In this document: positions 42,989 through 52,455 of the stretch, piece after piece
Numbering within the stretch: position 1 is the first letter of the stretch
Layout: every line of letters begins with the position of its first letter
Source of the DNA: an uncultured bacterium
Lineage (GTDB): Bacteria; Bacteroidota; Rhodothermia; Rhodothermales; Rubricoccaceae
Assembly: GCA_947493945.1 (NCBI GenBank)
Contig: CANLSR010000001.1
Span: 62,001-126,000, forward strand
Direction: 5' to 3'
Length of the DNA: 64,000 bases
Notes under the pieces: generated by a model
Databases searched by the model: none
The model's input: the letters and a program-made list of their open reading frames with translations, nothing else
What the model was told of the DNA's origin: nothing
Program-made: the position numbers and the translations under genes

Positions 42989-43151
42989 AGTAGGGAGCCG
43001 TCGGGGTATGGTGTAGAGCGGTGTCTTTGTTTGGACAAGCTCCTACGCCCGCACCTCCCGTTTGCTCCCCGGCCCGGTCGTGTTTTCGATGGAGTGGGCC
43101 CCGGGCTGCTGGCGCCCGCCGCTCCCTCGCAACAGGCTGGTTTCCCAGGCC

Positions 43152-43604
43152 CTACCTCATGCCCCGGTCCGTCAGCCGCTCCAGCTCGTCCGGCGAGATC
43201 ACGCGCCACTGCGCCGAGCCCAGCGCCCCGCTGGTGGCCCGCCCGAACGTGGCCCGGAGCAGCAGCGTCTTGCCGCCCTCGGCCGCGTCGGCGACGAAGG
43301 CCGACGGCGCGAACCGGAACACGAACGTGGCCGCGACCGGGTCGAACCCGAGTTCGCGGCCCACCAGGTCGGCGATGTACACGGCCTCGTCGGTGATCGC
43401 GTCGCCGTTGGAGGCCCGGTCGTCGATCACGACCGTCTGGGGCCGGCGCTCGTCCTCGCACGCAAACACGCGGACGCGGGCGCTGCGCTCCGACGAGTAG
43501 GTCCGCCAGCTCAGTTCCTGGTCGTGCGTCTGGGCGAGCGCGGCCGGGGCGAGCAGGGCCGGAACGGGGGCGAGCACCAGGGCCGCCAGTAGAAAGCGGA
43601 GCAT
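43152..43604 (-). CDS. Exported hypothetical protein
   Basis: A 150-residue protein with a clear signal peptide (MLRFLLAALVLAPVPALLAP, cleavage near LAQ). The mature part has a single Cys (VRVFACEDERRPQTV) and beta-rich segments (ATFVFRFAPSAFVAD) but no recognised domain. Monocistronic between the HTH gene and the DNA glycosylase gene. Confidence 0.65.
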   Translation of the reverse strand: MLRFLLAALVLAPVPALLAPAALAQTHDQELSWRTYSSERSARVRVFACEDERRPQTVVIDDRASNGDAITDEAVYIADLVGRELGFDPVAATFVFRFAPSAFVADAAEGGKTLLLRATFGRATSGALGSAQWRVISPDELERLTDRGMR

Positions 43605-43652
43605 GAGCCGTGGGCGGTCGTGGAGATCGATAGACCCCCAAACTCGGCCCGC

Positions 43653-44294
43653 CTAACCCCTCGACTCGGCCCGCGCCACCTCCACGGCGCGCCACAGGTA
43701 CCACGCCGCCACGCTCCGCCAGGGCGCGAACGCCTCGCCGGCCCCCGCCAGCTCTCGGGCCGACGGCCGGTCCTCCAGCCCGGCGACGACGCGGTACCCC
43801 TCCTGGACGCCCAGGTCGGCGGCGGGCCACACGTCGGGTCGGCCGAGGTTGAACAGGAGCACCATCTGGGCCGTCCACACGCCCACCCCGCGGACGGCGG
43901 TCAGGGCCGCGACCACGTCGGCGTCGGGCATCGCCGCCAGCTCGGCGCGCGTGGGGAGCGTCCCGGCCCGCTGGCGGCTGGTGAGGTCGCGGAGGGCGGC
44001 CGTCTTGGCGCGCGACAGGCCGCACGCCCGGAGCGCGTCGTCGGGGGCGCCGGCGATGGCGTCCAGGTCCAACGTGCCGCCGGGCGCGAAGGCGCCGAGC
44101 ACGCGGCCGTGGATGGTGGCGGCGGCCTTGACCGACAACTGCTGGGAGACGATGGCGCGGAGCAGGGCCGGCAGCGTCTCGTCGGGCCGGAGCACGATGC
44201 GGGGCGGCCCGACCCGGGCGATGGTCTCCGCCAGCCGGTCGTCGGCCGCGGCCAGGGCGTGGCTGGCGGCGACGGCGTCGTAGGGCGGGCTCAT
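43653..44294 (-). CDS. AlkA-type DNA-3-methyladenine glycosylase (HhH-GPD)
   Basis: A 213-residue base-excision repair enzyme. ALLRAIVSQQLSVKAAATIH matches the AlkA 'I..QQ.S..aA..i' region. The helix-hairpin-helix is LTAVRGVGVWTAQMVLLF, followed by the GPD loop GRPDVWPAADLGVQEGY with the catalytic Asp. It removes alkylated purines from DNA, leaving an abasic site. It lacks an N-terminal TBP-like domain, so it is like the short Bacillus/Pseudomonas forms. No adaptive-response regulator is adjacent. Confidence 0.88.
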   Translation of the reverse strand: MSPPYDAVAASHALAAADDRLAETIARVGPPRIVLRPDETLPALLRAIVSQQLSVKAAATIHGRVLGAFAPGGTLDLDAIAGAPDDALRACGLSRAKTAALRDLTSRQRAGTLPTRAELAAMPDADVVAALTAVRGVGVWTAQMVLLFNLGRPDVWPAADLGVQEGYRVVAGLEDRPSARELAGAGEAFAPWRSVAAWYLWRAVEVARAESRG

Positions 44295-44408
44295 CGGATG
44301 CGGGGTTCGGGGAATGTGCGGCTCGCCAAGCCGCGCCGCTAGTCGGGCGGGGCGCTGGCGGTTGGGGTGGCGGCGGGCAACCGGGCGGGGCGACCGAAGA
44401 CGCCATCT

Positions 44409-45467
44409 CTACTCGTCGTCGTAGATCATCGTCGTGACGCGGCCGCTGCGGGTGATGGTGCCGCGGTACATCCCCTCGGTGTTGAACGGCATCGCGGCCT
44501 GGCCCCGGGCGTCGAGCGCGATCACGCCCCCGGTGCCGCCGGCCTGGTCTAGGGTGGTCCCGATGACGGTGCCGGCGGCCTGGTCCACGCCCTCGCCGAG
44601 GTAGGCCATGCGCGCGGCGATGTCGCGGGCGATGCCCAGGCGGATAAAGAACTCGCCGTGGCCGGTCGCGCTCACGCCGCACGTCGCGTCGTCGGCGTAG
44701 GTGCCGGCGCCGATGAGCGGGCTGTCGCCGATGCGGCCCCATTTTTTGTTGGTCATGCCGCCCGTCGAGGTGCCGGCGGCGAGGTGCCCGCCGGCCGAGA
44801 GCGCGACGGCGCCGACGGTGCCGTGCATCTGCCACGCCTCCGGAAGGGCGCCCGTCTGGGTCCGCTCGCGTTCCTGGACGGCGCGGAGCGACCGCAGGCG
44901 GTTGTCGGTGTGGAAAAACGCGTTCGGCACCAGCTCCAGGCCCTGCTCCAGCGCGAACTCCTCGGCGCCCTCGGCCGAGAGCAGCACGTGGGGCGAGGCC
45001 TCCATCACGCGCCGCGCCAGCTCGATCGGGTGGCGGACGTGCATCGTGCCCGTCGAGGCGCCCGCCTGGCCGCTGGCGCCGTCCATCACCGAGGCGTCGT
45101 GGCGGACCGTGGCGTCGGCGGCGAAGACGCCGCCGCGGCCGGCGTTGAAGTACGGGCTGTCCTCCAAGACGCCGATGGCCGCCGTGACCGCGTCCAGCGC
45201 CGGCCGGCCGGCCGCCACCTCGCCGTGGCCGGCACGGAGCGCCTCTTCGAGCGCGGACCGGACGGCGCCCTCCGCCTCGGGCGTCATGTTGGCCCGCGTG
45301 ATCGTGCCCGCGCCGCCGTGGACCACCAGCACCACGGGGTCGCCGTCGAGCTCGGGCAGCACGGCGTTCGCCGAGGTCTGGGCGGAGGGCGCCGGCGCCG
45401 CCAGCAAGACGGCGGCGCACAAGGGCAGGAACAGACGCGGCATGGTCAGGGGGGTCAGCGTAGGCAT
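44409..45467 (-). CDS. Isoaspartyl peptidase / L-asparaginase (Ntn hydrolase)
   Basis: A secreted or periplasmic Ntn hydrolase with a signal peptide (MPRLFLPLCAAVLLAAPAPS, cleavage near AQT). It has VVLVVHGGAGTITRANM at the start of the alpha subunit, SPYFNAGRGGVFAADATVRH then DASVMDG, and the autoproteolysis site HGTVGAVALSAGGHLAAGTS, where the Thr after Gly becomes the N-terminal nucleophile of the beta subunit. GRIGDSPLIGAGTYAD follows as the substrate loop. It hydrolyses isoaspartyl dipeptides and asparagine. The ATG at 45467 is listed; the ATG at 45443, directly at MPRLFLP, is equally good. Confidence 0.88.
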   Translation of the reverse strand: MPTLTPLTMPRLFLPLCAAVLLAAPAPSAQTSANAVLPELDGDPVVLVVHGGAGTITRANMTPEAEGAVRSALEEALRAGHGEVAAGRPALDAVTAAIGVLEDSPYFNAGRGGVFAADATVRHDASVMDGASGQAGASTGTMHVRHPIELARRVMEASPHVLLSAEGAEEFALEQGLELVPNAFFHTDNRLRSLRAVQERERTQTGALPEAWQMHGTVGAVALSAGGHLAAGTSTGGMTNKKWGRIGDSPLIGAGTYADDATCGVSATGHGEFFIRLGIARDIAARMAYLGEGVDQAAGTVIGTTLDQAGGTGGVIALDARGQAAMPFNTEGMYRGTITRSGRVTTMIYDDE

Positions 45468-45594
45468 GGCGGAGGGGGCGGGGTCGTCGAAGATAGGCGG
45501 CGGCTGCACCGGGCCTTCACGTCGCCGGCGCCGAGTCTCGCGGACCTTGGCCCGACCGCCGGCGTCTGACCGCTCTCTCCCCTCCTCGCCCCCG

Positions 45595-45894
45595 ATGACT
45601 CCTCGGATCTCTGCCGCGCTGCTCCTGGCCGCCCTCGCCACCGGATGCACCTGGGAAGGCCGCCCCGACGGGGCATCGGCCAACCACACCACCCTCGACG
45701 GCTACTACGACAACGGGGGGGTCCGCGAGCTCGAACTCAGCTACGAGATCGCGACCGAGCCGATCGAGCCGCTCGACGGCGCCACGTCGCCCTCCGCCGC
45801 GCCGGTCGATCTCACACAACCTGCGCCCACCACGGGCACGGCCGACGCCACCTCGGAGGTTGAGGAAGCCCTCACCCCCGGCACCGAACAGTAG
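45595..45894 (+). CDS. Small predicted lipoprotein
   Basis: A 99-residue protein with a lipoprotein signal peptide MTPRISAALLLAALATGC: the lipobox LATGC places the lipidated Cys at residue 18. The mature part is short, acidic and Thr/Pro-rich with no domain (YYDNGGVRELELSYEIATEP). The ATG at 45595 is chosen on the signal peptide; the longer frame from 44701 is antisense to the peptidase gene. It stops one base before the DUF411 gene start, so they are cotranscribed. Confidence 0.7.
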   Translation: MTPRISAALLLAALATGCTWEGRPDGASANHTTLDGYYDNGGVRELELSYEIATEPIEPLDGATSPSAAPVDLTQPAPTTGTADATSEVEEALTPGTEQ

Positions 45895-45895
45895 C

Positions 45896-46468
45896 ATGCC
45901 CACCGTCCCGTTCGCCAAACGCCTCGCCCTCTCCCCGCTGACTGGCGTCGTCGCTTGCGCGGTGGCGCTCGCCGCCTGCCAGCCCTCCGCTCCGACGGCG
46001 GACGCCGCCAGCCCGGACCTCGACGCGCGCGCCCAAGACGCCGCGGTAACGCTCCCGGCCACGCTCGTCGGCTCCAACGCCCCCACGCTGACGGTCTACA
46101 AGAGCCCCACCTGCGGGTGCTGCTCGATGTGGGTCGAGCACATGGAGGCGGCCGGCTTCACCATCGACGCGCGTGACCGCACCGACATGGCCGCCGTGAA
46201 AGACAGCCTGGGCCTCCCCGCCGACCTGGCGTCGTGCCACACGGGCGTGATCGACGGCTACGTGGTCGAGGGCCACGTCCCGGCCGACCAGGTGGCGCGG
46301 CTGCTGGAGCAGCGCCCGGAGGCCCTGGGCCTGAGCGTGCCCGGGATGCCCGTCGGGTCGCCCGGCATGGAGATGGGCGACCGCCGCGACCCCTACGACG
46401 TGCTCATGGTGGGGACGGGCGGCGAGGCCGCCGTGTTCGCCCACGTCCCCGGATCGACGGCGCCGTAG
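45896..46468 (+). CDS. DUF411 metal-binding lipoprotein
   Basis: A 190-residue protein with a lipoprotein-like signal peptide (VVACAVALAACQPSAP; lipidated Cys about residue 28) and a DUF411 domain. The conserved TVYKSPTCGCCSMWVEHMEA carries the CxCC motif, followed by CHTGVIDGYVVEGHVPADQV with the conserved Cys-His. DUF411 proteins are thioredoxin-fold proteins associated with copper handling. A His/Met-containing C-terminus (GMPVGSPGMEMGD) adds possible metal ligands. It starts two bases after the preceding stop. Confidence 0.85.
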   Translation: MPTVPFAKRLALSPLTGVVACAVALAACQPSAPTADAASPDLDARAQDAAVTLPATLVGSNAPTLTVYKSPTCGCCSMWVEHMEAAGFTIDARDRTDMAAVKDSLGLPADLASCHTGVIDGYVVEGHVPADQVARLLEQRPEALGLSVPGMPVGSPGMEMGDRRDPYDVLMVGTGGEAAVFAHVPGSTAP

Positions 46469-46486
46469 CACGCGCGCCGCAAGCGG

Positions 46487-47449
46487 TCAGCGCGAGCGCA
46501 ACGCGGCGACGGTCTCGGCCGGGGCGTCGGTAAACAGGCCGTCCACGCCGGCGGCGGCGAGTGCGCGGACCTCGGCCGCGACGTCGCCCCACGCGGCCCG
46601 GTCGTCGCCCGACTGCAGCGCCGGAGGCAAGAACGCGTTCTCGGGGCGGACCGTCCAGACGTGGACCGCCAGCCCGGCGCGGTGGGCGTCGGCCACGAGC
46701 GGCGTCGGGGCGAGGCCGTCGTCCAGCACCAGGCGCTTGGCCGGGCCCAGCGCGTCGGCGTAGGTGGCGACGGTGGCCAGGCCGTGTGCCGTGGTCATGG
46801 ACCGAGGCGTCAGCCACGGCCGGTCGGCGGGGCCGGCGTCGGGCGCCACGAGTTGGACCAGGCGCAGGCGCGTCAGCCCGCGCAGCAACTCCAGGCTGCC
46901 GACCTCGAACGACTGGACCCAGGCCGGGTCGTCGCGCTCGGTCAGGCCCCGCTGGCGGAGCGCCTCGACGAGCGGCACCTCCAGCGGCAGCCCGATCCGG
47001 CGGAAGTGGCTCGGGTGTTTGGTCTCCGGGTAGACGCCCACCGGCCGCCCGCGCGCCGCGCCCAGATCGGCCGCGAGCGCCACGACCTCGGCCAGCGTCG
47101 GGACCTCGAACTGGCCGTCGTAGGCCGCCGACTCGGGGCGGAGGCCCGGCAGACGCTCGACGGCGCGCAGCGCCTTGACCTCGGCCAGCGTCAGGTCCTC
47201 GGTAAACCAGCCCGTGACCGGGCGGCCTTCGATGGCCTTGGTCGTCCGGCGGCTGGCGAACTCGGGCCGGGAGGCGACGTCGGTGGTGCCCGAGATCTCG
47301 TTCTCGTGGCGCACCACCAGCGCGCCGTCGCGCGTGGCGACCACGTCGGGCTCGATCACGTCGGCGCCCTCCGCCACCGCCAGCCGGTAGGCCGCCAGCG
47401 TGTGCTCGGGCCGGCGCACGCTCGCGCCCCGGTGCGCGATCACGAGCAC
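46487..47449 (-). CDS. Glycerophosphodiester phosphodiesterase
   Basis: A 320-residue TIM-barrel enzyme that hydrolyses glycerophosphodiesters to glycerol-3-phosphate and an alcohol. MLVIAHRGASVRRPEHTLAA contains the catalytic HR and the metal Glu, IEPDVVATRDGALVVRHENE the EPD metal site and the catalytic His. PVGVYPETKHPSHF and VHVWTVRPENAF are further family positions. No signal peptide. The start is a GTG at 47449. It lies two bases after the stop of the beta-helix gene on the same strand, so both are likely in one transcript. Confidence 0.9.
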   Translation of the reverse strand: MLVIAHRGASVRRPEHTLAAYRLAVAEGADVIEPDVVATRDGALVVRHENEISGTTDVASRPEFASRRTTKAIEGRPVTGWFTEDLTLAEVKALRAVERLPGLRPESAAYDGQFEVPTLAEVVALAADLGAARGRPVGVYPETKHPSHFRRIGLPLEVPLVEALRQRGLTERDDPAWVQSFEVGSLELLRGLTRLRLVQLVAPDAGPADRPWLTPRSMTTAHGLATVATYADALGPAKRLVLDDGLAPTPLVADAHRAGLAVHVWTVRPENAFLPPALQSGDDRAAWGDVAAEVRALAAAGVDGLFTDAPAETVAALRSR

Positions 47450-47451
47450 GG

Positions 47452-49254
47452 CTACCGGACCACCGTCACGACCCGGGCGGCCGTCTCGCCCCCGCTCTCA
47501 GCCCAGACGGTGTACACGCCCGGCGCCAGCCCGGCGACCTCTAGCGGATGCGCGCCCGCCGCCACCGTGCCGTCCACCAGCACCCGGACGCGGCGGCCCA
47601 GCGCGTCCACCACCTCCACCCGCACCGCCGACGCCTCGCCGACGGTGAGCGCCAGCCGGGCGGGGCCGCGCGCGGGGTTGGGCGAGGCCGGCCCCAGCAC
47701 CAGCCCGCTGGCGGCGGGCGCCGACCCGCTAGCGACCGACCCCGCCGGGCGCTCGTAGGCGCCGAGGTCGGGCGCCGCGCCCTGGACGCGCGCGCGCCCG
47801 GCCGCGTCCGACGTCCCCAGGCAGTCGGGCCGCGCGGGGCACGGGCTGGGGTCGCCCGCGTCGATCACGGGCGAGCCGTCGAGCGGGCGCAAGTCCGCCG
47901 CCAGCCTAGGCTCGGCGGCGACGGAGGCCGCGTCGCCGCCCGTCGCCGCCCGCCAGTCGGCCAGGCTCGTGTAGCTCCGCCCGGCGCGCTCCCATCTCGC
48001 GCCTCCGGGCGCGTGGTACAGGGTGTGGTCCAGGGTCGCGCCCGCGCCCTCGGTCTCGGCGTAGACCACCGGCACGCCGGCCGGCGACACCACGACGTTG
48101 TTCGCGAGCACCGTCCCGGTCACGTTGAACTGGACGTAGAGGCCCCCGATGGCGGTCGCCCCGACGCCGTTGCCCACCAGCGTGTTGCCGACGACGGCGC
48201 AGTCGGCCGTCCCGGCCCGCTGGCGGTCGTAGCCGCCGATGGCCAGGCCGGCCGTCCGGTTGTTGACCAGCACGTTGCTGCGCACCACGACCCCGCGCGT
48301 GGGCTCGGTCTCGTTCTCCGAAGCGACCTCGATCCCGAAGTCCGACGCCTCGACCCGGTTCCGCTCGACGAGCACGTCGCGCCCCCCGTCGACGTAGATG
48401 CCCGCCGCCGAGCACTCCCCGCCGTAGGACGGGTTGTCGCACGACGACGCCCGCTCGACCCGGTTGCCCCGCACCACGCCGTCGCGCGCCGCGTACCGGC
48501 ACCCGCCCTCGACGCCGATCACGTCGATCCCGATGTTGTCCACGTCGCGGACCACGTTGTCCAGGACGGAAAAGCCGGCCACGTTGCAGTTCAGCACCAG
48601 CGCCTCGCTGTTGCCCAGCGTCAGGTCGTGCAGCTCGTTGCCCTCGATCACGACGTCGCGGACGGGGGCGTCGGTGTCCCCGCGGATCAGGATGCCGTGT
48701 GCGTTGGCGCGTGCCGGGTCGGGCGTGACCGCGCCGATGTCGTGGATGCGGTTGCCGCGCAGCGTGATGCCGGCCGAGGCGCCGTCGACCAAGATCCCCA
48801 TCGCCTCGACGCCGTCGCGGGTGGAGCGGTAGCCGCGGATCTCGAACCCGTCCACGACCAGGTGGCTCTGGCCCGAGATCGTCACCAGCCCGTCGAAGTC
48901 CGCCGCCAGCCCGGCGCCGTCGAGCACCGGCCGCGCCCCGCCCGGCGCCGCCCGGAGCACGACGGGCCGCCCCGCCTCGCCCGACACCCCGACGCGGACG
49001 CGGCCCGGGTAGACGCCCGCCGCCACCTCCACCACGTCGCCCGGCCCGACGCCGCTGGCGGCGCCCATCGCGTACGCCACCGTGGCCCACGGCGCGGCCC
49101 TCGTCCCCGGCCCCGCGTCGCTCCCCGACGTCGCGACGTAGTAGGTCGTGGCCCGGCCGCTGGCGGCCGGCTCCGCCAGCGCGGCGGGGGCCGCCGGCGG
49201 GCCGGCGAGGCCCACGCCGGCGAGGACGAGCGAGAGGACGAGGCTCAAACGCAT
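47452..49254 (-). CDS. Secreted right-handed beta-helix protein with T9SS sorting domain
   Basis: A 600-residue exported protein. The signal peptide is MRLSLVLSLVLAGVGLAGPP. The segment TTYYVATSGSDAGPGTRAAP then WATVAYAMGAA is the DUF1565-type entry into a parallel beta-helix. Repeated coils follow (VVDGFEIRGYRSTRDG, ITLRGNRIHDIG, NGVGATAIGG-like turns, VRDVVIEGNELHDL). The last 80 residues are a T9SS type A sorting domain: ASPNPARGPARLALTV, VEVVDALGRRVRVL and LAPGVYTVWAESGGE. Such beta-helices are often polysaccharide lyases or adhesins; no catalytic motif could be assigned. The ATG at 49254 matches the signal peptide. Confidence 0.85.
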   Translation of the reverse strand: MRLSLVLSLVLAGVGLAGPPAAPAALAEPAASGRATTYYVATSGSDAGPGTRAAPWATVAYAMGAASGVGPGDVVEVAAGVYPGRVRVGVSGEAGRPVVLRAAPGGARPVLDGAGLAADFDGLVTISGQSHLVVDGFEIRGYRSTRDGVEAMGILVDGASAGITLRGNRIHDIGAVTPDPARANAHGILIRGDTDAPVRDVVIEGNELHDLTLGNSEALVLNCNVAGFSVLDNVVRDVDNIGIDVIGVEGGCRYAARDGVVRGNRVERASSCDNPSYGGECSAAGIYVDGGRDVLVERNRVEASDFGIEVASENETEPTRGVVVRSNVLVNNRTAGLAIGGYDRQRAGTADCAVVGNTLVGNGVGATAIGGLYVQFNVTGTVLANNVVVSPAGVPVVYAETEGAGATLDHTLYHAPGGARWERAGRSYTSLADWRAATGGDAASVAAEPRLAADLRPLDGSPVIDAGDPSPCPARPDCLGTSDAAGRARVQGAAPDLGAYERPAGSVASGSAPAASGLVLGPASPNPARGPARLALTVGEASAVRVEVVDALGRRVRVLVDGTVAAGAHPLEVAGLAPGVYTVWAESGGETAARVVTVVR

Positions 49255-49471
49255 GAGTTCGCGGGAGGCGGATCCGGCCAGAGCGGCGTGCAGACCGCCG
49301 CCGCCCCACGGGTCTGCCCCCAAGGATACGGGAGGACGGGAGCGCACGCGCCCGAGGACCGCTGGGCGGCCTCCGAGGAGCCCGCCGGCCACGCCCCGAA
49401 TCCGCGCGGTGCGCATACCACCGGACGGCCGTCCCGCGTAGGTTTCGTCCCACGCCCACGCCGCCCTAGAC

Positions 49472-51979
49472 ATGATCGGAACGGTCGGACACGTCTCGCT
49501 AGTCGCCGCCTTCGTCGCCTCGCTAGTGGCCCTCGTCGCCTTCGCGCTCGGCTCCCGCCACCGCGCAAGCGACGACGGCAGTCAACGGGACGGCGCCCAC
49601 GCCTGGATGCGGATCGGCCGCTGGGCCTGGGCCGCGGTCGGGGCCAGCGTCGCCGTGGCCGCCGCCATGCTGTGGACGGGCCTGTTCGGCCGCCACTTCG
49701 AGCTGGCGTACGTCTACCAGCAGACGTCCACGGCGATGCCGTGGCGCTACACGTTCTCCGCGTTCTGGGCCGGCCAGGAGGGCTCGTTCCTGCTGTGGGC
49801 CATGTTCACGGCCGTCGTGGGCGCGCTCCTGGTCCGGTGGAGCGTCCGTACCGACGGCAGCGCACCGGTTCTGGAGGCGCGCCGCTCGTTTGCCGGGCCG
49901 GTGCTGGCCGTCGTGGCGCTGTGCCAGGCGTTCCTGCTCTCGATGATCGTCGGGCTCAAGCTCGGCCCGGTGTCGATCGGCGCCAACCAGTTCGCGACGC
50001 TGGCCGAGAAGTTCCCCGACGCGCCGATGCTCCAGGTGGCCGGGTTCGTCCCCGGCGACGGGCAGGGCCTGAACGACCTGCTCCAGAACCCCTGGATGAC
50101 CATCCACCCGCCGACGCTGTTCGTCGGGTTCACGCTCCTGATGGTCCCGTTCGCGTTCGCCGTCGCCGGGCTGATCCGCAGGCGCTACACCCAGTGGGTC
50201 CGGCCGGCGCTGCCGTGGGCGCTGGCCGGCTCCGGCATCTTGGGCGTCGGCATCATGATGGGCGGCTGGTGGGCCTACGAGACGTTGTCGTTCGGCGGCT
50301 GGTGGGCCTGGGACCCGGTCGAGAACTCGTCCTTGGTGCCGTGGATCTTCGCCGTGGCGGGCCTGCACGCGATGGTGGTCCAGAAAAAGACCGCCGGCGG
50401 CCACAAGGCGGCGCTCTGGCTGAGCGTGCTCGCCTTCCAGCTGGTCATCTACTCCACGTTCCTGACCCGCTCCGGCATCCTGGGCGACGTGTCGGTGCAC
50501 AGCTTCGTCGACCTCGGCCTCTACAACCAGCTCCTGCTCTGGATCGCGACCATCGGCGGGCTCGGCTTCGGGCTGCTCGCGTGGCGCTGGCGGGACCTGC
50601 CGACGCCGGCCACGCCTCCGGCGATGCTGAGTCGGGAGTCGCTGGTGTTTACCGGCGCGCTGCTGCTCGCCGTGACCGGCGGCGTGATCCTGCTGGGCAC
50701 GTCCGCGCCGATCCTGGGCAAGCTGTTCCGCGACAACCCGAGCGCCGTTCCGGTCGCGTTCTACAACACCTGGACGCTTCCGCTGGCGGTCGCCATCGCG
50801 TTCCTGGCGGGCATGGGGCAGCTGTTCTGGTGGCGCCGGATGACCGTCGAGGACGCCAACCGCGTCCTGTTCCGCCCCGTCCTGGCGACCGTCGTGAGCA
50901 CCGCCGCCGTGGTCTTGCTCACGCCTTTCGTGCAAGAGACCGTCCTGCCGGCGCCGGCCGCCAGCGGCGCGGAGGTGGCGGCGGCGGGCGTCGTGGGGGC
51001 CGGGTTCTTCGCCACGCACGGGACGAGCCTGCTCCTGCTCCTGCTCCTGTTCTCGGCCTTCTTCATGCTGTGGGGCAACCTGAGCGTGATGTGGCGCGTC
51101 GGGCGCGGCAACGCCAAGATGGTCGGCGGCTCGCTGACCCACGTCGGGTTCGGGATCATGCTCCTGGGCATCTTCGCCTCGTCGGTGTTCAACGACCCGA
51201 TCTCGGACGGCGGGGGCACGGACATCCAGGGCAACCGCGAAAACGTGGTGGTGCCGCTCGGCCGGACCGTCGCCGCCGACGGCTACCGCTGGACGTACAC
51301 CGGCCAGGACGTCAACAGCGACGGCCGCCCGGTCTACCTCATGGACGTCGTGGACCGCGACGGGCGCGAGTTCCAGACGCGCAACGTGGTCTACAAAGAC
51401 GGCCGCGACCAGTGGATCCAGCACCCGGACGTGCGCGAGGGCGTGACGAAGGACTTGTACGTGGCCGTCTTCCCGTCGGCCATGTCGGAGAACCCGGCCG
51501 AGGGCCAGGCCGAGATCGAGCTCGCCCGCGGCGACTCGGTCCAGCTGGCGACGCCGGCGAAGGACCACGCCTTTACGGTCACGTTCAACGACTACGAGCT
51601 CGAGGTGGACACCGACGCGGTCGGCCTGGACCGCGACTCGGTCGACCTGGCGGTGGCGGCCCGGCTCGACGTGACCAACCAGACGACGGGCGAGACGCGC
51701 ACGCTCCGTCCGGTCTACGTCATCACCAAGGACCGCCGGCAGCAGTTCGTCCAGAACCGGGCCGTCGACTGGGGCCTAGGCGTGGCCTTCGCCGGCATGG
51801 TGGTGGACGAGGGCGCGATCCGGCTGGTGTTCGAGGGGGCGACGGTGGCCCAGGACGAGTGGGTGGTGGTCCAGGCCTACGAGAAGCCGTTCATCTCGCT
51901 CTTGTGGCTCGGGACCTGCATCCTGGGCCTGGGGTTCGGCGTGTCGTTCGTGCGGCGGCTGGGTGAGGCCCGGCGGTAA
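49472..51979 (+). CDS. ccmF: Cytochrome c biogenesis haem lyase CcmF
   Basis: An 835-residue polytopic membrane protein of the CcmF/CcsA haem-handling family. It shows about 14 hydrophobic spans, the conserved WWAWDPVENSSLVPW haem-binding WWD domain (about residues 277-291), NPWMTIHPPTLFVGF and STFLTRSGILGDVSVHSF with conserved external His residues. The C-terminal 250 residues include a large periplasmic beta-domain (after SLTHVGFGIMLLGIFASSVF) and a final span. It ligates haem to apocytochrome c outside the inner membrane in system I. The rest of the ccm operon is not in this window. Translation starts 217 bp from the divergent beta-helix gene. Confidence 0.93.
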   Translation: MIGTVGHVSLVAAFVASLVALVAFALGSRHRASDDGSQRDGAHAWMRIGRWAWAAVGASVAVAAAMLWTGLFGRHFELAYVYQQTSTAMPWRYTFSAFWAGQEGSFLLWAMFTAVVGALLVRWSVRTDGSAPVLEARRSFAGPVLAVVALCQAFLLSMIVGLKLGPVSIGANQFATLAEKFPDAPMLQVAGFVPGDGQGLNDLLQNPWMTIHPPTLFVGFTLLMVPFAFAVAGLIRRRYTQWVRPALPWALAGSGILGVGIMMGGWWAYETLSFGGWWAWDPVENSSLVPWIFAVAGLHAMVVQKKTAGGHKAALWLSVLAFQLVIYSTFLTRSGILGDVSVHSFVDLGLYNQLLLWIATIGGLGFGLLAWRWRDLPTPATPPAMLSRESLVFTGALLLAVTGGVILLGTSAPILGKLFRDNPSAVPVAFYNTWTLPLAVAIAFLAGMGQLFWWRRMTVEDANRVLFRPVLATVVSTAAVVLLTPFVQETVLPAPAASGAEVAAAGVVGAGFFATHGTSLLLLLLLFSAFFMLWGNLSVMWRVGRGNAKMVGGSLTHVGFGIMLLGIFASSVFNDPISDGGGTDIQGNRENVVVPLGRTVAADGYRWTYTGQDVNSDGRPVYLMDVVDRDGREFQTRNVVYKDGRDQWIQHPDVREGVTKDLYVAVFPSAMSENPAEGQAEIELARGDSVQLATPAKDHAFTVTFNDYELEVDTDAVGLDRDSVDLAVAARLDVTNQTTGETRTLRPVYVITKDRRQQFVQNRAVDWGLGVAFAGMVVDEGAIRLVFEGATVAQDEWVVVQAYEKPFISLLWLGTCILGLGFGVSFVRRLGEARR

Positions 51980-52455
51980 AGGCCCGGCGGTCGGGCAGAG
52001 CGCGGCCGGCTGGCGGACGTTCCGGACCGGGCGCCTCGCCTTCCGCCGCCGTCCCGGCCCGCTGGCAGTCCCGACCAACCGCCCGCCCGCGCCCCGGCCT
52101 CCCCCAACGAGTCACCCCCGCGACCACGAAGTGACGGCGCAGACAAGGCGGGGACCTATGCTGTGGTGGGGCGAGCATCAACGCACCCCGCACCCTGGCG
52201 TAAGCGGTGGGACGAGGGCACGCCGCCGCCGGCCCCGACAACTCAAGGACGGCGCGGCGTCTCGACCTGGCGACCAAGTGTGAGACCCGGCCGCAAGCTG
52301 GCGCTCGGCGTCGACCGCCAGCGGGGCGAGGCGACGGCAAGGGTTTCCTGCGACGGGCAAGCGATTCCTGCATTGACGGGGCCAAGAGCGGTCTGGGAGG
52401 GCGGAGGCGGAGTGGCTGAGCCTTTGCAGCGCGCCGGGCAACCCTCCGACCCGCC
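51980..52455. other. Intergenic region upstream of the flagellar operon
   Basis: A 476-bp gap that should contain the promoter of the flgF operon. It holds a degenerate copy of the flagellar-region repeat (52111-52150), two CCGCCAGCG-type motifs and a short near-duplicate at about 52337-52371 (CAAGGGTTTCCTGC and CAAGCGATTCCTGC). I found no convincing sigma54 or sigma28 site. The bases around 52405-52440 faintly resemble the 5' half of a tRNA-Ser, but no full cloverleaf can be drawn. Confidence 0.45.
52111..52150. repeat. Degenerate copy of the 47-bp REP-like repeat
   Basis: The stretch CCCGCGACCACGAAGTGACG and flanking bases match the repeat at 60404-60450 with several substitutions and lose similarity after about 35 bp. 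It places the same repeat family on both sides of the flagellar operon. Confidence 0.55.

Noticed and set aside
47548..51966. Very long plus-strand open frame (1472 codons) spanning the T9SS and CcmF genes
   Set aside because: It is Arg/Pro/His-rich, antisense to one real gene and out of frame over another. Long empty frames are normal at this GC content.
52405..52455. tRNA-Ser-like 5' half before flgF
   Set aside because: No anticodon arm, T-arm or acceptor complement can be folded; the resemblance is limited to a short D-arm-like stretch.
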